DNA of 64,000 nt, from the NCBI RefSeq assembly GCF_000147815.2, contig NC_015957.1, positions 9,486,001-9,550,000 on the forward strand, given 5' to 3'. This DNA comes from Streptomyces violaceusniger Tu 4113. GTDB lineage: Bacteria > Actinomycetota > Actinomycetes > Streptomycetales > Streptomycetaceae. The notes below the pieces were generated by a model. It had not been told where the DNA came from and searched no databases. It was given only the letters and a program-made list of their open reading frames with translations. Position numbers and translations under genes: made by a program. Below, in pieces: positions 1 to 7,518 of the stretch (position 1 is its first letter; each line of letters opens with the position of its first letter).

Positions 1-449
1 GCGGTGCCGCCTCCGCCCGCGCGGACGGGGGCGACGGGCGAGGGCGGGCGTTCCACGGCGAGGGAGACCCCGCCCATGGCGCCCATGCCGCCCTTACCGT
101 CGTCACGGCCCTCAGGGTCCTCGCGTACGAGGCCGTCCGCGCAGTCCACGGTGACCCGGTGCGCCCCCTTGGTCGCCGTCGAGCGGATCGTCGCCTCGCT
201 GAAGAGCGCGTCCCCCTCGGGCGTCAGCTCCGCGTCGTCCACGAATACCGGTGACGAGGCCGTGGCCTCCCGGTCAGGGCAGCCGAAGGCCCAGACCTCG
301 ACCTCGGCCCCGGGGGCAAGGGCGTGCGGACTGATCCGGATCGTGGTGGTGGCGGAGTGGCGCTGGTCGGCGAGGGCCGGAGCAGCGGCCGTCATCGCCG
401 CGACGGCGGCGCATGCTGCGGTACAGAGAGTGAGTGCGACGATGCGCAT
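1..449 (-). CDS. Secreted hypothetical protein, cut by the left window edge
   Basis: About 149 residues are visible and the C-terminus lies outside the window. The ATG at 449 follows a GGGAGG ribosome site at about 8 nt. The N-terminus is a signal peptide: a basic start (MRIV), a long Ala-rich hydrophobic stretch and an APALADQ cleavage region near residue 28. The mature part is small and acidic, with two cysteines (FGCPD and VDCADG) that could form one disulfide, then a Gly-rich stretch and a Pro-rich tail. This resembles streptomycete exported immunoglobulin-like proteins of unknown function. No catalytic motif is visible and I do not recognise the family. Confidence 0.75.
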   Translation of the reverse strand, partial: MRIVALTLCTAACAAVAAMTAAAPALADQRHSATTTIRISPHALAPGAEVEVWAFGCPDREATASSPVFVDDAELTPEGDALFSEATIRSTATKGAHRVTVDCADGLVREDPEGRDDGKGGMGAMGGVSLAVERPPSPVAPVRAGGGGT

Positions 450-493
450 GGTGAGAACCTCCCGATACCAAGAGGCTCACGCGCCCGGCAGGG

Positions 494-512
494 GCCCGCA
501 TCCGCTGCGGGC
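494..512. terminator. Short hairpin downstream of the HAD phosphatase
   Basis: GCCCGCA at 494-500 pairs with TGCGGGC at 506-512 around a 5-nt loop. It lies 110 bp beyond the HAD stop and just upstream of the secreted gene. No U-tract follows, so terminator function is only plausible. Confidence 0.35.
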
Positions 513-548
513 GCCTACTGCGCCATCCGGGGCACAGGGGGCACCGGA

Positions 549-609
549 GGGTCGGGCAGGGGGCACCGGCGGGTCGGGCAGGGGTCACCGGCCGGTCGGG
601 CAGGGGCGG
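549..609. repeat. 22-bp tandem repeat, about 2.8 copies
   Basis: Three successive copies begin at 549, 571 and 593, each built on GGTCGGGCAGGGG followed by CACCGGC. A partial related unit precedes them. The array ends just before the HAD stop codon and is not part of a credible ORF. Confidence 0.75.
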
Positions 610-620
610 CCCTCGGCGGG

Positions 621-1403
621 TCAGGCGATGCGTTCCACGAGGTCAGCGATGGAGTCGACGACCGTGGACGGGCGGTACGGGTACCGGTCCACCTCTGCTG
701 CCTTGGTCACCCCGGTGAGCACCAGGAAGGTCTCCATACCGGCCTCGAGCCCGGCCCGGACATCCGTGTCCATCCGGTCGCCGATCATCGCGCTGGTCTC
801 GGAGTGGGCACCGATCGCGTTCAGCCCGGAGCGCATCATCAGCGGATTGGGCTTGCCGACGAAGTACGGCTTCTGGCCGGTGGCCTTGGTGATCAGCGCG
901 GCCACGGAACCGGTGGCGGGCAGCGCACCCTCCGCGGAGGGCCCGATCTCATCGGGGTTCGTGGCGATGAACCGCGCACCGTCGTTGATCAGCCGGATGG
1001 CCTTGGTGAGCGCCTCGAAGCTGTACGTACGGGTCTCGCCGAGCACCACGTAGTCCGGCTCGACATCCGTAAGGACGTAGCCGATGTCGTGCAGCGCGGT
1101 GGTCAGCCCCGCCTCCCCGATCACATACGCGGTGCCGCCGGGGCGCTGCTCGTCCAGGAACTGGGCGCTGGCCAGCGCCGACGTCCAGATGTTGGCCACC
1201 GGGACGTCCAGCCCGATCCGGGACAGCCGGGCGTGGAGGTCGCGCGGGGTGTAGATGGAGTTGTTGGTGAGCACCAGGAAGGGCGTGCCTGACTCGCGCA
1301 GCCGCTTGACGAAGGCATCGGCACCTGGCACCGGTATGCCCTCGTGCATCAGGACACCGTCCATGTCGGTGAGCCATGACTCGATCGGCTTGCGCTCTGC
1401 CAC
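621..1403 (-). CDS. HAD-IIA family phosphatase (NagD-like)
   Basis: A 260-residue protein with all HAD motifs in order: nucleophile and acid-base Asp in DMDGVL (Asp13 and Asp15), motif II Thr46 in LTNNS, motif III Lys184 in GKPNP, and the metal-binding GDRMDTD (Asp209, Asp214). The large C2-type cap between motifs II and III and the full length match the NagD/AraL subgroup, which hydrolyses sugar phosphates and nucleoside monophosphates in the cytoplasm. The substrate cannot be read from sequence. It is monocistronic, divergent from the small gene at 1615, and its 3' end abuts a 22-bp tandem repeat. Confidence 0.93.
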   Translation of the reverse strand: MAERKPIESWLTDMDGVLMHEGIPVPGADAFVKRLRESGTPFLVLTNNSIYTPRDLHARLSRIGLDVPVANIWTSALASAQFLDEQRPGGTAYVIGEAGLTTALHDIGYVLTDVEPDYVVLGETRTYSFEALTKAIRLINDGARFIATNPDEIGPSAEGALPATGSVAALITKATGQKPYFVGKPNPLMMRSGLNAIGAHSETSAMIGDRMDTDVRAGLEAGMETFLVLTGVTKAAEVDRYPYRPSTVVDSIADLVERIA

Positions 1404-1558
1404 TGGTTGCTCTCCACTCGGAATCGACCTTTGGCGACGACCTCAGCCTAACCGGGGAAAGTCCTGGGGAGTCCGCCCCGTGTCCGGGAGCACAATGCGT
1501 TCGCCGTCCGTTCGCGCCCCGTCCCAGCGCGACAGATCCGCACAGGTGTCTGATCCTG

Positions 1559-1585
1559 AGGGAGGGGCGGATTCCGCCCCTCCCT
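1559..1585 (+). promoter_or_regulatory. Perfect 12-bp hairpin in the leader of the MT0933-like gene
   Basis: AGGGAGGGGCGG at 1559-1570 is perfectly complementary to 1574-1585 with a 3-nt ATT loop. It lies 29 nt before the ATG at 1615 and upstream of the ribosome site. No + strand gene precedes it, so it is a leader structure or operator rather than a terminator of a known transcript. Confidence 0.6.
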
Positions 1586-1614
1586 GGAACGAGCCGGACC
1601 GTAAGGAGGCCGCG

Positions 1615-1803
1615 ATGGGCATGATGGACAAGCTCAAGGGCGCGATCAGCAAGAACCCCGACAAAGCTCGGAAGGGCACTCGCAAGGGGGCCGAGGCCGC
1701 TGACAAGAAGACGGGCGGCAAGTACTCGGAGCAGATCCAGTCCGGCTCGGACAAGGTCGACGACGAGCTGCGCCGCCGGGGCGAGGGGCCCCGGGGCCAG
1801 TAG
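1615..1803 (+). CDS. Rv0909/MT0933-like small antitoxin-family protein
   Basis: A 62-residue, very hydrophilic, Lys/Asp-rich protein starting MGMMDKLKGA. It reads as one long amphipathic helix with a disordered RRRGEGPRGQ tail. The ATG at 1615 follows TAAGGAGG at a good distance. The family (PF14013, MT0933-like) was named after a mycobacterial toxin-antitoxin partner. In Streptomyces these genes are normally solitary and abundant under stress, and there is no toxin gene here: the neighbours are a HAD phosphatase and a cell-wall protein. A CsbD-like stress protein is an alternative description. The perfect leader hairpin suggests post-transcriptional control. Confidence 0.8.
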   Translation: MGMMDKLKGAISKNPDKARKGTRKGAEAADKKTGGKYSEQIQSGSDKVDDELRRRGEGPRGQ

Positions 1804-1827
1804 CTCGAAATCGGGAACATCGGGGCT

Positions 1828-3465
1828 TCAGGTCCCCGAGCGCCGGGACTTCACCACGAGGACGGTGCCACAGGCCACGAGCGCGGCGCTGATGACGCCG
1901 AGCCCCGCGAGCAGGGCGGTGTGACGGCCCGTCGCGGCGAGTTCGGGCATCCGCTCGCGCTCGTGGCCGCCGTCCTGCTGCTCGTGACGTCCGTCGGCGC
2001 CGGTGCCGGTGCTGGGGTCGGCTTGGGACTCCCGTCCGGGGTCGGTCTCGGCTCCGGGGTCGGTGCCCGGGTCCGTTTCAGCGCCGGGGTCCGTCTCGGT
2101 GCCCAGGTCGGATTCGGCGCCGGGGTCGTCGGTCTCCGTGCCTAGCCCGGTGTCGGTGCCCAGGTCGGTGCCCGTACCGAGGTCGCTGTCCGCGTCGAGG
2201 CCCTCGTCGAGGTCGGTGCCGGTACCGGCGTCGGTGTCGGCGTCCGCGTCCGCGTCCGCGTCCGTCCCGGTGTCCGTACCCGCCTCGGGGTCGGCGCCCG
2301 TATCGGTGTCGGTACCTGTCTCGGCCTCCGCGCTCGCGTCCGCGCCGAGGTCCGCGTCCGTGTCGGTGTCGGCATCAGCACCCGGCTCGGTATCGGTACC
2401 CGTACCCGTATCCGTATCGGCATCCGCTCCGGTCCCCGTGTCCGTTTCGGCACTGGGATCGGTGTCGACGTCGGCCTCCGCGCCGATGTCGGCGTCGGCA
2501 TCCGCCTCCGCGTCGGCATCAGCGTCGCTTTCGGCACGGGGCGGCACCGCGGCCGGATGGCTCTCCTTATGGCTCGCGCCGGAGCTCGGCGTGCGGCTCG
2601 GCGCGGCGGGGGCGGAGGGCCGGGTCTTCTCGGGCGTTCGCGTCGGAGCGGCCGTGGGGCTCTTGGAGCGGGTGGTCGGCTGCGGCGCGGGCTTCGTCTC
2701 GGTGGCTCCGTCGGTGTCGGCTCCGGAGCCGACACCGGCGTCCGTCTCCCTGTCCCTGACGGCGCCCGTAGCCGCCCTCGTCCGCGTTCCGGTACCCGTC
2801 CGGGCCTCCGCGCCCGTCCCGGCCTCCGTACCGGCACCCGTACCCGTGCCCGTGCCCAAACCCGCGCCCGTCGCCGCCGGGCCGATGCGGAATGCGTAGT
2901 CGTTCGACTGTCCCACCCAGTCGCCGTCGTCCGCGCGCCGCTGTACGGCGATGGCGTTGGCCGTCACCGGCCCCTCGGGCGCGTCCTCGGTGAAACGCGT
3001 GCGCACCTGCACGTCGACGGTCTTGTGCGCGGGCACGGTGAAACCCTTGAAATGGCTGTTGTCGAAGACCCCGATGTTCTCGTCCTCGTCCGTCGTCTGG
3101 AAGGAGACGGCCCGCCAGGTGGCGCCGCCCTCCGCGGACGGGTCCAGGAACTCGAAACCAATATGCCGGGGCCGCAGTTCACGGGCCTGGTCGATCAGGA
3201 CGGCGATGGGGTGGATGGCACGGCAGCCGGTATCCGTGGCGTTGCGCAGTTCGAGGTGCCAGCCGCGCCAGCCGCCGCCCCGGGCGTACTGATCCGGCCC
3301 ATCGCGCAGCTGGGCTTCGATCGGGAAGTCGGAGGCGTTCCGGCCCCCGCAGGCGGCGGACTCGGCCTCGGCGGCGTACACCGGGATTCCATAGAGGGCG
3401 GGGGCGAACGCGAGCGCGGCCGCCGGAAGGACAGCTCGTAGGGACAGTGCGGTGGGCAAGCGCAT
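1828..3465 (-). CDS. LAXTG cell-wall surface protein with a long Asp/Thr/Gly repeat linker
   Basis: 545 residues. Residues 1-33 form a Sec signal peptide. Residues 34-195 form a compact extracellular domain with two cysteines (Cys39 and Cys81). Residues 197-500 are almost entirely Asp, Thr, Gly, Ala and Glu in short irregular repeats (TDTGTG, ADADTD), becoming strongly acidic. The end is a sorting signal: LAATG at 509-513, a hydrophobic helix and a basic KSRRSGT tail. LAXTG is the motif recognised by class E sortases, and one is encoded at 8863-9627. The likely role is a wall-anchored stalked protein. The linker DNA is a degenerate 6-bp-type repeat prone to length change and creates long false ORFs in other frames. 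The function of the head domain is unknown. Confidence 0.9.
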   Translation of the reverse strand: MRLPTALSLRAVLPAAALAFAPALYGIPVYAAEAESAACGGRNASDFPIEAQLRDGPDQYARGGGWRGWHLELRNATDTGCRAIHPIAVLIDQARELRPRHIGFEFLDPSAEGGATWRAVSFQTTDEDENIGVFDNSHFKGFTVPAHKTVDVQVRTRFTEDAPEGPVTANAIAVQRRADDGDWVGQSNDYAFRIGPAATGAGLGTGTGTGAGTEAGTGAEARTGTGTRTRAATGAVRDRETDAGVGSGADTDGATETKPAPQPTTRSKSPTAAPTRTPEKTRPSAPAAPSRTPSSGASHKESHPAAVPPRAESDADADAEADADADIGAEADVDTDPSAETDTGTGADADTDTGTGTDTEPGADADTDTDADLGADASAEAETGTDTDTGADPEAGTDTGTDADADADADTDAGTGTDLDEGLDADSDLGTGTDLGTDTGLGTETDDPGAESDLGTETDPGAETDPGTDPGAETDPGRESQADPSTGTGADGRHEQQDGGHERERMPELAATGRHTALLAGLGVISAALVACGTVLVVKSRRSGT

Positions 3466-3581
3466 GAGTGACCTCTGCTGTGCGGGGTTTCCCCGAGCAC
3501 TGCGCTACATTCCGCGTCCGCACGCCGACACACCGCACCGGGCCCGGATTGCCCCCGACTGGCGGTCAGGATCCCCCTCGA

Positions 3582-4775
3582 TCAGCCCAATGCGAACAGC
3601 GGTGCGAGTACGAGCCGGGCGGCGCCCTCGACCACGGCCCGCCCGCCCCGCTGCACGACATCCACGGGCACGGGGAGGCGGCTGGCGCGGGCGGAGTCCT
3701 CGGCGATCATCGTGGCCACACCGCGAACGTAGGGCTCCGGGTCGGCCAGCACCACCCGGCCGCCCAGCAGCACCCGGTCGATGTCGAGGAGCCGTACGAG
3801 GTTGGCCGCGCCGACGCCGAGCAGCCGCGCCGCGTCCGTATGGTCGTCGCGTGCGACGGCGGCGAGGCACAGCGCCTCCAGGCAGCCGCGATTGCCGCAT
3901 TCGCAGGGCGGCCCGTCGAGCTGGATCACCTGATGCCCGAACTCGCCCGCGTCGGTCCGCGCCCCCCGGTACACGTCCCCGCCGAGCATCAGACCGGCGC
4001 CGAGGCCCGTGCCCAGATGGAGATACGCGGCCGACTCGGCGGTCCCGGAGGTCACGAGCCCGAGCGCCGCGGCGTTGGTGTCCTTGTCGAGGACGACGGG
4101 CAGGGGGAGCCGCTCGGCGAGCGCGTCGCGCAGCGGGAAGCCGTCCCACTGGGGGAAGCCGGTGACGCGGTGCAGCACGCCGGAGCCGTGGTCGAGCGGT
4201 CCGGGCGTGGCGACGCCGACGCCGAGCAACCCGCCGAGCAGCCCGCCGCCCGCCGCGCCGCCGGTCGCGCCACCGGTCTCCGTGCCAGTCTCCGTGCCGG
4301 CCTCCGTAAGGCCGGTCCCGGCGGTCCCGGCGGTCCCGGCGTCCGCGAGGAGCGCCCTGACCTCGGCGGTGGCCGCCGCGAGCGCCTCCTCCGCCCCCGC
4401 GCCGAAGTCGAAGGGCGCCGTGCGGGCGGCGACCGGTGTGCCCGCGAGGTCGACGAGGACGGCCGTCAGCTCATCGCGGTCGAGCTGCAGCCCGATCGCA
4501 TGGCGCGCGCCCGGGACCAGGCGGAGCACGGCGGGCGGCTTACCGCCGGTCGAGGCGCGCTGACCGGCCTCCACCGCCAGCCCCTCCGTCCTCAGCCGCG
4601 CCGTGATCTTGCTGACGGCTTGAGGGGTGAGCCCGGTGTGGCCGGCCAGCTCCGGTCGGCTGACGCCGTCCTCGCCCGCGTCGCGCAGCAGACGCAGGAC
4701 GAGCGCGGCGTTATGGCTGCGCAGGGCGGTCAGATTGGCTCCGGGCCCGGCCGCCCCCGACATGGTGCTGTTCAC
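3582..4775 (-). CDS. ROK-family transcriptional repressor
   Basis: About 397 residues: an N-terminal winged-helix domain (residues 15-80, with SRPELAGHTGLTPQAVSKITARL as helix-turn-helix) followed by a ROK sugar-kinase-like domain. The ROK signatures are present: the GVGVATPGPL phosphate loop, AGEFGHQ, and the CECGNRGCLE zinc site. An Ala/Gly/Thr-rich insertion near residues 145-175 is unusual. The GTG at 4775 directly abuts its GGAGG, so the ATG at 4763 (MSGAAGPG) is a plausible alternative start. It diverges from the Gfo/Idh oxidoreductase, and the perfect palindrome at 4799-4825 is the obvious operator. Such regulators respond to a sugar or sugar phosphate, so it probably autoregulates and controls the divergent operon. 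Confidence 0.92.
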   Translation of the reverse strand: MNSTMSGAAGPGANLTALRSHNAALVLRLLRDAGEDGVSRPELAGHTGLTPQAVSKITARLRTEGLAVEAGQRASTGGKPPAVLRLVPGARHAIGLQLDRDELTAVLVDLAGTPVAARTAPFDFGAGAEEALAAATAEVRALLADAGTAGTAGTGLTEAGTETGTETGGATGGAAGGGLLGGLLGVGVATPGPLDHGSGVLHRVTGFPQWDGFPLRDALAERLPLPVVLDKDTNAAALGLVTSGTAESAAYLHLGTGLGAGLMLGGDVYRGARTDAGEFGHQVIQLDGPPCECGNRGCLEALCLAAVARDDHTDAARLLGVGAANLVRLLDIDRVLLGGRVVLADPEPYVRGVATMIAEDSARASRLPVPVDVVQRGGRAVVEGAARLVLAPLFALG

Positions 4776-4798
4776 CCCTCCATTGTGGCCACCGCTTG

Positions 4799-4825
4799 CA
4801 CTTTGGCAACACTGTTGCCAAAGTG
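4799..4825. promoter_or_regulatory. Operator of the ROK regulator (perfect 12-3-12 palindrome)
   Basis: CACTTTGGCAAC (4799-4810), spacer ACT, then its exact reverse complement (4814-4825). It is centred between the divergent ROK and Gfo/Idh genes and ends 7 nt before the ATG at 4832. The TTTGGCAAC arm resembles known ROK/NagC-type half sites. Its position argues against translation of the Gfo gene starting at the upstream TTG at 4796. Confidence 0.85.
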
Positions 4826-4831
4826 GCCCTC

Positions 4832-5932
4832 ATGGATGCCATGGATGACAGCAGTACCGTCCGCGTGGGACTGATCGGCTACGGCCTGGCCGGATCCGTC
4901 TTCCACGCCCCCTTGATCGCGGCCACCGAGGGACTGGTCCTGGACACCATCGTCACCTCCAGCCCGGAGCGGCAGCGGCAGGCACGCGCCGAGTTCCCCG
5001 CTGTCCGTCTCGTGGACTCCGCCGATGAGCTGTGGGGCCGGGCGGATGAGCTGGACCTGGTCGTCATCGCCTCCCCGAACCGCACCCACGTGCCGCTCGC
5101 CCGCACCGCCCTCGAGGCGGGGCTGCCGGTCGTCGTGGACAAGCCGCTGGCCGCGACCGCCGCCGAGGCCGAGGAGCTGGCCGCGCTCGCCGAGGCCCGC
5201 GGGCTGCTGCTGAGCGTCTTCCAGAACCGTCGCTGGGACAACGACTTCCTCACCCTGCGCGCGCTGCTCGCCGAGGGCGCGCTCGGCGACGTGCAGCGCT
5301 TTGAGTCCCGCTTCGAGCGGTGGCGGCCGCAGCTCAAGGGCGGCTGGCGGGAGTCCGGCGACCCGGCCGAGGTCGGCGGGCTGCTGTACGACCTGGGCAG
5401 CCACCTCGTCGACCAGGCGCTCACCCTCTTCGGGCCCGTCGACTCCGTCTACGCCGAGGTGGATGTGCGCCGCCCCGGGGCGCAGACCGACGACGACACC
5501 TTCATCGCCCTCACCCACACCAATGGCGTCCGCTCCCATCTGTGGATGAGCGCGATCACCGCCCAGCTCGGCCCGCGCTTCCGGGTGCTGGGCAGCGCGT
5601 CGGGCTATGTGAAGTACGGCCTCGACCCGCAGGAGGCCGCCCTGCGCGAGGGGCTGCGCCCCGGCGACCCGTCCGTTGAATGGGGCACCGAGCCGGAGAG
5701 CGAATGGGGCCGGCTGGGCGCCGGAGAGTCCCCGCTGACCGGCGGCGGGGTCCCCGTGCCGACCCTCCGGGGCGACTACCCCGCGTACTACGCCGCCGTC
5801 GCCGCCGCCCTCCGCGACGGCACCCCGCCGCCGGTCACCGCCGCCGAGGCCGCGGCCGCCCTGCATGTGCTGGAGGCGGCCCGGGTGTCGGCCGCGGAGC
5901 GCCGTACCGTCCGGATCGAGGTCCCCGCATGA
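4832..5932 (+). CDS. Gfo/Idh/MocA-family NAD(P)-dependent oxidoreductase
   Basis: 366 residues from the ATG at 4832 (another ATG lies at 4841). An in-frame TTG at 4796 is rejected because it lies before the operator. The N-terminal Rossmann fold begins VRVGLIGYGLAGSVFHAPL. The catalytic-site hallmark of the family, EKP, appears as DKPLA. The C-terminal alpha/beta domain includes GGLLYDLGSHLVDQAL, carrying the conserved His of the dehydrogenase site. Members oxidise sugars, inositols or related polyols. Control by a ROK repressor and the 4-nt ATGA overlap with the UPF0303 gene suggest a small carbohydrate-related operon; the substrate is unknown. Confidence 0.92.
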   Translation: MDAMDDSSTVRVGLIGYGLAGSVFHAPLIAATEGLVLDTIVTSSPERQRQARAEFPAVRLVDSADELWGRADELDLVVIASPNRTHVPLARTALEAGLPVVVDKPLAATAAEAEELAALAEARGLLLSVFQNRRWDNDFLTLRALLAEGALGDVQRFESRFERWRPQLKGGWRESGDPAEVGGLLYDLGSHLVDQALTLFGPVDSVYAEVDVRRPGAQTDDDTFIALTHTNGVRSHLWMSAITAQLGPRFRVLGSASGYVKYGLDPQEAALREGLRPGDPSVEWGTEPESEWGRLGAGESPLTGGGVPVPTLRGDYPAYYAAVAAALRDGTPPPVTAAEAAAALHVLEAARVSAAERRTVRIEVPA

Positions 5933-6405
5933 GCGAGCACACCGAGCTGATATCCCGCATCGAGGAGCAGGAGCGCCGGCTGCGCCTGCCCCGCTTCGAC
6001 AACGACGACGCCTGGCGTCTGGGCTGCCTCATCGCCGACCTGGCCCAGGAGCGCGGCGCCGCCGTCACGATCGGCATCCACCGGGCGGGGCAGCGGCTCT
6101 TCCACCGCGCCCTGCCGGGCACCTCCCCCGACAACGACGCCTGGCTGGAGCGCAAGTGCCGGGTCGTGGAGCGCTACGGGGCGAGCTCGTACCTCGTCGG
6201 GGCCCGCTTCCGCGCCAAGGGCAGCAGCTTCGAGGAGTCCTCCCGCCTGGACCCCGACCGGTACGCCGCGCACGGCGGCGCCTTCCCCCTCCATGTGACG
6301 GGCACGGGCGTCATCGGCGCGGTCGCCGTCTCGGGGCTGCCGCAGGCCGAGGACCACGCGCTGGTGGTGGAGGCGCTGGAGCGCTATCTGCCGACGACGG
6401 CCTGA
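5929..6405 (+). CDS. UPF0303 / haem-degrading-domain (HbpS/GlcG-like) protein
   Basis: 158 residues, with the ATG overlapping the previous stop as ATGA, so translation is probably coupled. The whole length matches the small alpha/beta fold of the UPF0303 / Haem_degrading (DUF336) superfamily: an N-terminal helix with IEEQERRLRLPRF, then AWRLGCLIADLAQERGAAVTIGI and a Gly-rich C-terminal strand VTGTGVIGAVAVSGL. Related proteins bind haem or small ligands, and several sit in sugar or glycolate operons. There is no signal peptide, so it is cytoplasmic. Co-transcription with the oxidoreductase suggests an accessory or ligand-binding role in the same pathway. Catalytic haem degradation is not shown by the sequence. 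Confidence 0.85.
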   Translation: MSEHTELISRIEEQERRLRLPRFDNDDAWRLGCLIADLAQERGAAVTIGIHRAGQRLFHRALPGTSPDNDAWLERKCRVVERYGASSYLVGARFRAKGSSFEESSRLDPDRYAAHGGAFPLHVTGTGVIGAVAVSGLPQAEDHALVVEALERYLPTTA

Positions 6406-6420
6406 GGCGGCCGTGCGGAG

Positions 6421-6443
6421 GGGCGGCCCCGACGGGGCCGCCC
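6421..6443. terminator. Bidirectional terminator hairpin
   Basis: GGGCGGCCCC (6421-6430) pairs perfectly with GGGGCCGCCC (6434-6443) across a 3-nt GAC loop. It lies between the convergent UPF0303 and FAH genes. There is no U-tract, as is usual in streptomycetes. Confidence 0.75.
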
Positions 6444-6456
6444 GCCCGGCATCCGG

Positions 6457-7323
6457 CTACGCGTCCTTGAACTCCTGGCGCTGGCGCCCCAGTCCGTCGA
6501 TCTCGAGCTCGACGACATCGCCGGAGCGGAGGTACGGCTTGGGCTCGGGGCGGCCCATGGCCACGCCCGCCGGGGTGCCGGTGTTGATGACATCGCCGGG
6601 GTGGAGGGTCATGAACTGGCTGAGGTAGCGGACCACATGGGCCACGCCGAAGATCTGGTCCGCGGTGGTGCCGTCCTGCTTGACCTCGCCGTTGACCCAC
6701 AGGCGCAGGCCCAGGGCCTGCGGGTCGGGGACCTCGTCGGCGGTCACCAGCCAGGGGCCCAGGGGGTTGAACGTCTCGCAGTTCTTGCCCTTGTCCCACT
6801 GGCCGCCGCGCTCGATCTGGAAGGCGCGCTCGGAGACGTCGTGGGCGATCGCATAGCCCGCGACCGAGGCGAGGGCGGCCTCGTCGGAGTCGAGGTAGCG
6901 GGCGGTGCGGCCGATGACGACGGCGAGTTCGACCTCCCAGTCGGTCTTCACGCTGCCGCGCGGGACGAGGACCGTGTCATCGGGGCCGACGACCGTGTCC
7001 GGAGCCTTCATGAAGATGATGGGCTCTTCGGGGGCGGTGGCGCCGGTCTCGGCGGCGTGGTCGTGGTAGTTCAGCCCGATGCACACGATCTTGCCGATAC
7101 GGCCGAGCGGCGGGCCGATCCGCACCCCGCCGTCCTCGATCACGGGCAGCGCGTCGTCGCCCTCGGCGGCCGCTGCCGCGCGCAGCCGCGCGAGAGCGAC
7201 CTCGTCGGCGAGGAGGGCGCCGTCGATGTCCGGGACCAGCGCGGACAGATCGCGCAAGGTGCCGTTCTGATCGAGCAGCGCGGGGCGTTCCGCGCCCGCC
7301 GGTCCGACTCGCAGCAGTTTCAT
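6457..7323 (-). CDS. Fumarylacetoacetate hydrolase family protein
   Basis: 288 residues. An N-terminal FAH-N region is followed by the FAH fold with KIVCIGLNYHDHAAETG, the metal-ligand acidic residues in EPIIFMKAPDT and DWEVELAVVIGR, and the C-terminal GDVINTGTPAGV. This is the 2-oxo-hept-3-ene-dioate / ureidoglycolate-lyase-like subgroup, which hydrolyses or decarboxylates beta-diketo acids with Mg2+. The general fold is certain and the substrate is not. It stands alone and faces the Gfo/UPF0303 operon across a terminator. It need not belong to tyrosine catabolism even though hppD occurs 36 kb away. Confidence 0.92.
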   Translation of the reverse strand: MKLLRVGPAGAERPALLDQNGTLRDLSALVPDIDGALLADEVALARLRAAAAAEGDDALPVIEDGGVRIGPPLGRIGKIVCIGLNYHDHAAETGATAPEEPIIFMKAPDTVVGPDDTVLVPRGSVKTDWEVELAVVIGRTARYLDSDEAALASVAGYAIAHDVSERAFQIERGGQWDKGKNCETFNPLGPWLVTADEVPDPQALGLRLWVNGEVKQDGTTADQIFGVAHVVRYLSQFMTLHPGDVINTGTPAGVAMGRPEPKPYLRSGDVVELEIDGLGRQRQEFKDA

Positions 7324-7518
7324 CCCAAGACTCCCGAGGTCACAGGCCGGTGCGAGGCGCCTACCGGCTGATCGATCCTCCCTTCAGGGGCCTCCAGCCC
7401 GCAAGACCTCATTCACGGACTGGGACGGCGGTTTCACTCGTGATTTCGGCGGGTGCCGTTGTGGGCCCCGAGATGGGCCCCGTCGTGGGTGCCGTCACGG
7501 GTGCTGTCATGGGTGCCG

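Noticed and set aside
2003..2899. Long + strand frame with Ser-Val-Pro repeats (SVSVP)
   Set aside because: It is the complementary frame of the Asp/Thr/Gly linker of the LAXTG protein; no ribosome site and no domain.
3468..4874. 468-residue + strand frame over the ROK gene
   Set aside because: Antisense of a well-supported ROK gene with clear motifs; typical high-GC shadow frame.
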